A DNA stretch of 52,605 nt from Hyphomonas sp. (GTDB lineage Bacteria; Pseudomonadota; Alphaproteobacteria; Caulobacterales; Hyphomonadaceae). Positions 52,029 to 52,605 of this stretch are shown here, in pieces (within the stretch, counting starts at the first letter, position 1; every line of letters begins with the position of its first letter). The position numbers were made by a program, and so were the translations under genes. The stretch is taken from assembly GCF_013823385.1 (NCBI RefSeq), contig NZ_PNMA01000028.1:1-52605 (forward strand), given 5' to 3'. The notes under the pieces are model-generated. The model saw only the letters and a list, made by a program, of their open reading frames with translations. It did no database searches and was not told where the DNA came from.

Positions 52029-52605
52029 ATGAATCGGCCGCTTATTTATTTCGATCAGAACCTGCTTTGTGATCCGATTGAGGCTATCATCAATTCGGAC
52101 AAATATGAGATCTGGAGAGACACAGTAAGTATTGCGTACTCTGATGAAACCATATTGGAGATTATCCGATCCGTAGGACTTGAGGATCGTATCCTTGGAA
52201 ATCTCGAAAAATTCCATACGGTTCGAGTTTGCCGTGAGTTGATCAATTTTAAACAGACTGATCGATTTCTATGGGGGCCACAAAATCCTAGGCAGCGGTT
52301 TGAAGAGCTGCGAAGTGATCCATTCTTCATGTCACCGGGTTTAAATGGCCTCGCGAGCCTACATAAGTCGTTCGGAGGTCAACAAGACAAGAGCTATCAA
52401 AACATATTGGACGATCAGATGATCGCCCTATCGCACGCCTTGAGCAGCGCACTGAATGACACTGGCCTAACTCAAAGTGAGATCGATGCACTTGTCAGCT
52501 TGTTGCCAAACTCGGCCGGAGTTCTTGACGAAGACGTTTTGGAGCAAGCGATGGGATCGGGCGCAAGCTCTTCGCCAGCCTTGCAGTTCCAAAAAGCACT
52601 TGGAC
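52029..52605 (+). CDS. Partial PIN-like protein gene at the right edge
   Basis: ATG at 52029 opens a frame that stays open for 192 codons to the window end, so the C-terminus is missing. The start MNRPLIYFDQNLLCDPIEAI resembles the first strand of PIN-like nucleases (YFDQN, with an acidic D). The rest is helical with no motif known to me (TILEIIRSVGLEDRIL..., SQSEIDALVSLLPNSAG-like). GC is about 47%, far below the flanking chromosome, so it may be in a transferred region. No stop was found, so read as a true partial gene. Confidence 0.7.
   Translation, partial: MNRPLIYFDQNLLCDPIEAIINSDKYEIWRDTVSIAYSDETILEIIRSVGLEDRILGNLEKFHTVRVCRELINFKQTDRFLWGPQNPRQRFEELRSDPFFMSPGLNGLASLHKSFGGQQDKSYQNILDDQMIALSHALSSALNDTGLTQSEIDALVSLLPNSAGVLDEDVLEQAMGSGASSSPALQFQKALG

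Overview
The window looks like chromosomal DNA of a GC-rich alphaproteobacterium of the Hyphomonadaceae (Hyphomonas-like). This is inferred from gene content and style: the rRNA operon order with Ile and Ala tRNAs in the spacer, a TonB-dependent receptor, PAS_5 and PilZ proteins, an Anbu gene cluster, and many alphaproteobacterial housekeeping genes. The species call is inference; no database search was possible.

Layout. (1) 1-4.4 kb: an rRNA operon read on the minus strand: 5' half of 23S, tRNA-Ala(UGC), tRNA-Ile(GAU), complete 16S, then a leader with a boxA-like site, a GCAA hairpin and four promoter-like sites in degenerate repeats of about 140 bp. (2) 4.5-13.8 kb: CBS-pair protein, rhomboid protease, DUF4345 protein, large TonB-dependent receptor, PAS_5 protein, a higBA toxin-antitoxin pair with a palindromic operator, an AlkJ-like GMC oxidoreductase, and a coupled PilZ-PilZ/GYF-like gene pair. 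(3) 13.8-21.3 kb: gamma carbonic anhydrase, a PhoH-like ATPase behind a structured leader, a lipoprotein, apaG, metZ, dCTP deaminase, and a two-gene cassette of a small exported protein plus a C39-like cysteine peptidase lipoprotein, converging on a DUF481 protein. (4) 21.4-27.3 kb: a minus-strand cluster of ATP-grasp, alpha-E, transglutaminase-like and Anbu genes, the Anbu-type peptide-modification/protease system whose substrate is unsettled, next to a SLC13-family anion transporter with two RCK_C domains. (5) 27.3-28.6 kb: a lower-GC patch with a GNAT acetyltransferase and an integrase C-terminal remnant abutting tRNA-Gly(UCC), followed by tRNA-Tyr(GUA); it reads as the scar of an integrated element. 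(6) 28.7-44 kb: rlmB, a transmembrane/Pro-rich protein, a thioesterase-like/acyl-CoA dehydrogenase pair, thiO, an fbpABC ferric iron importer with a Fur-box-like site, an M48 protease with TPRs, a DsbA-like lipoprotein, UDP-glucuronate decarboxylase, arfB, an RcnB-like protein, a Nudix hydrolase and an aminotransferase. (7) 44-52 kb: ATP-type pckA with a LacI-type operator candidate, thiolase, TlpA-like and DUF1131-like lipoproteins, a Pro/Glu-rich protein, trhO, a flavodoxin-like protein flanked by palindromic repeats, and an AT-richer partial PIN-like gene running off the right edge.

Most unexplained signals: decameric TGTCC(GGA) repeats in at least five clusters with 10-11 bp phasing, both between and inside genes; the multi-promoter rRNA leader; the structured phoH leader with an internal terminator; a cloverleaf-like element lying exactly between two convergent stop codons; and the small Gly-Gly protein paired with a C39-like peptidase.
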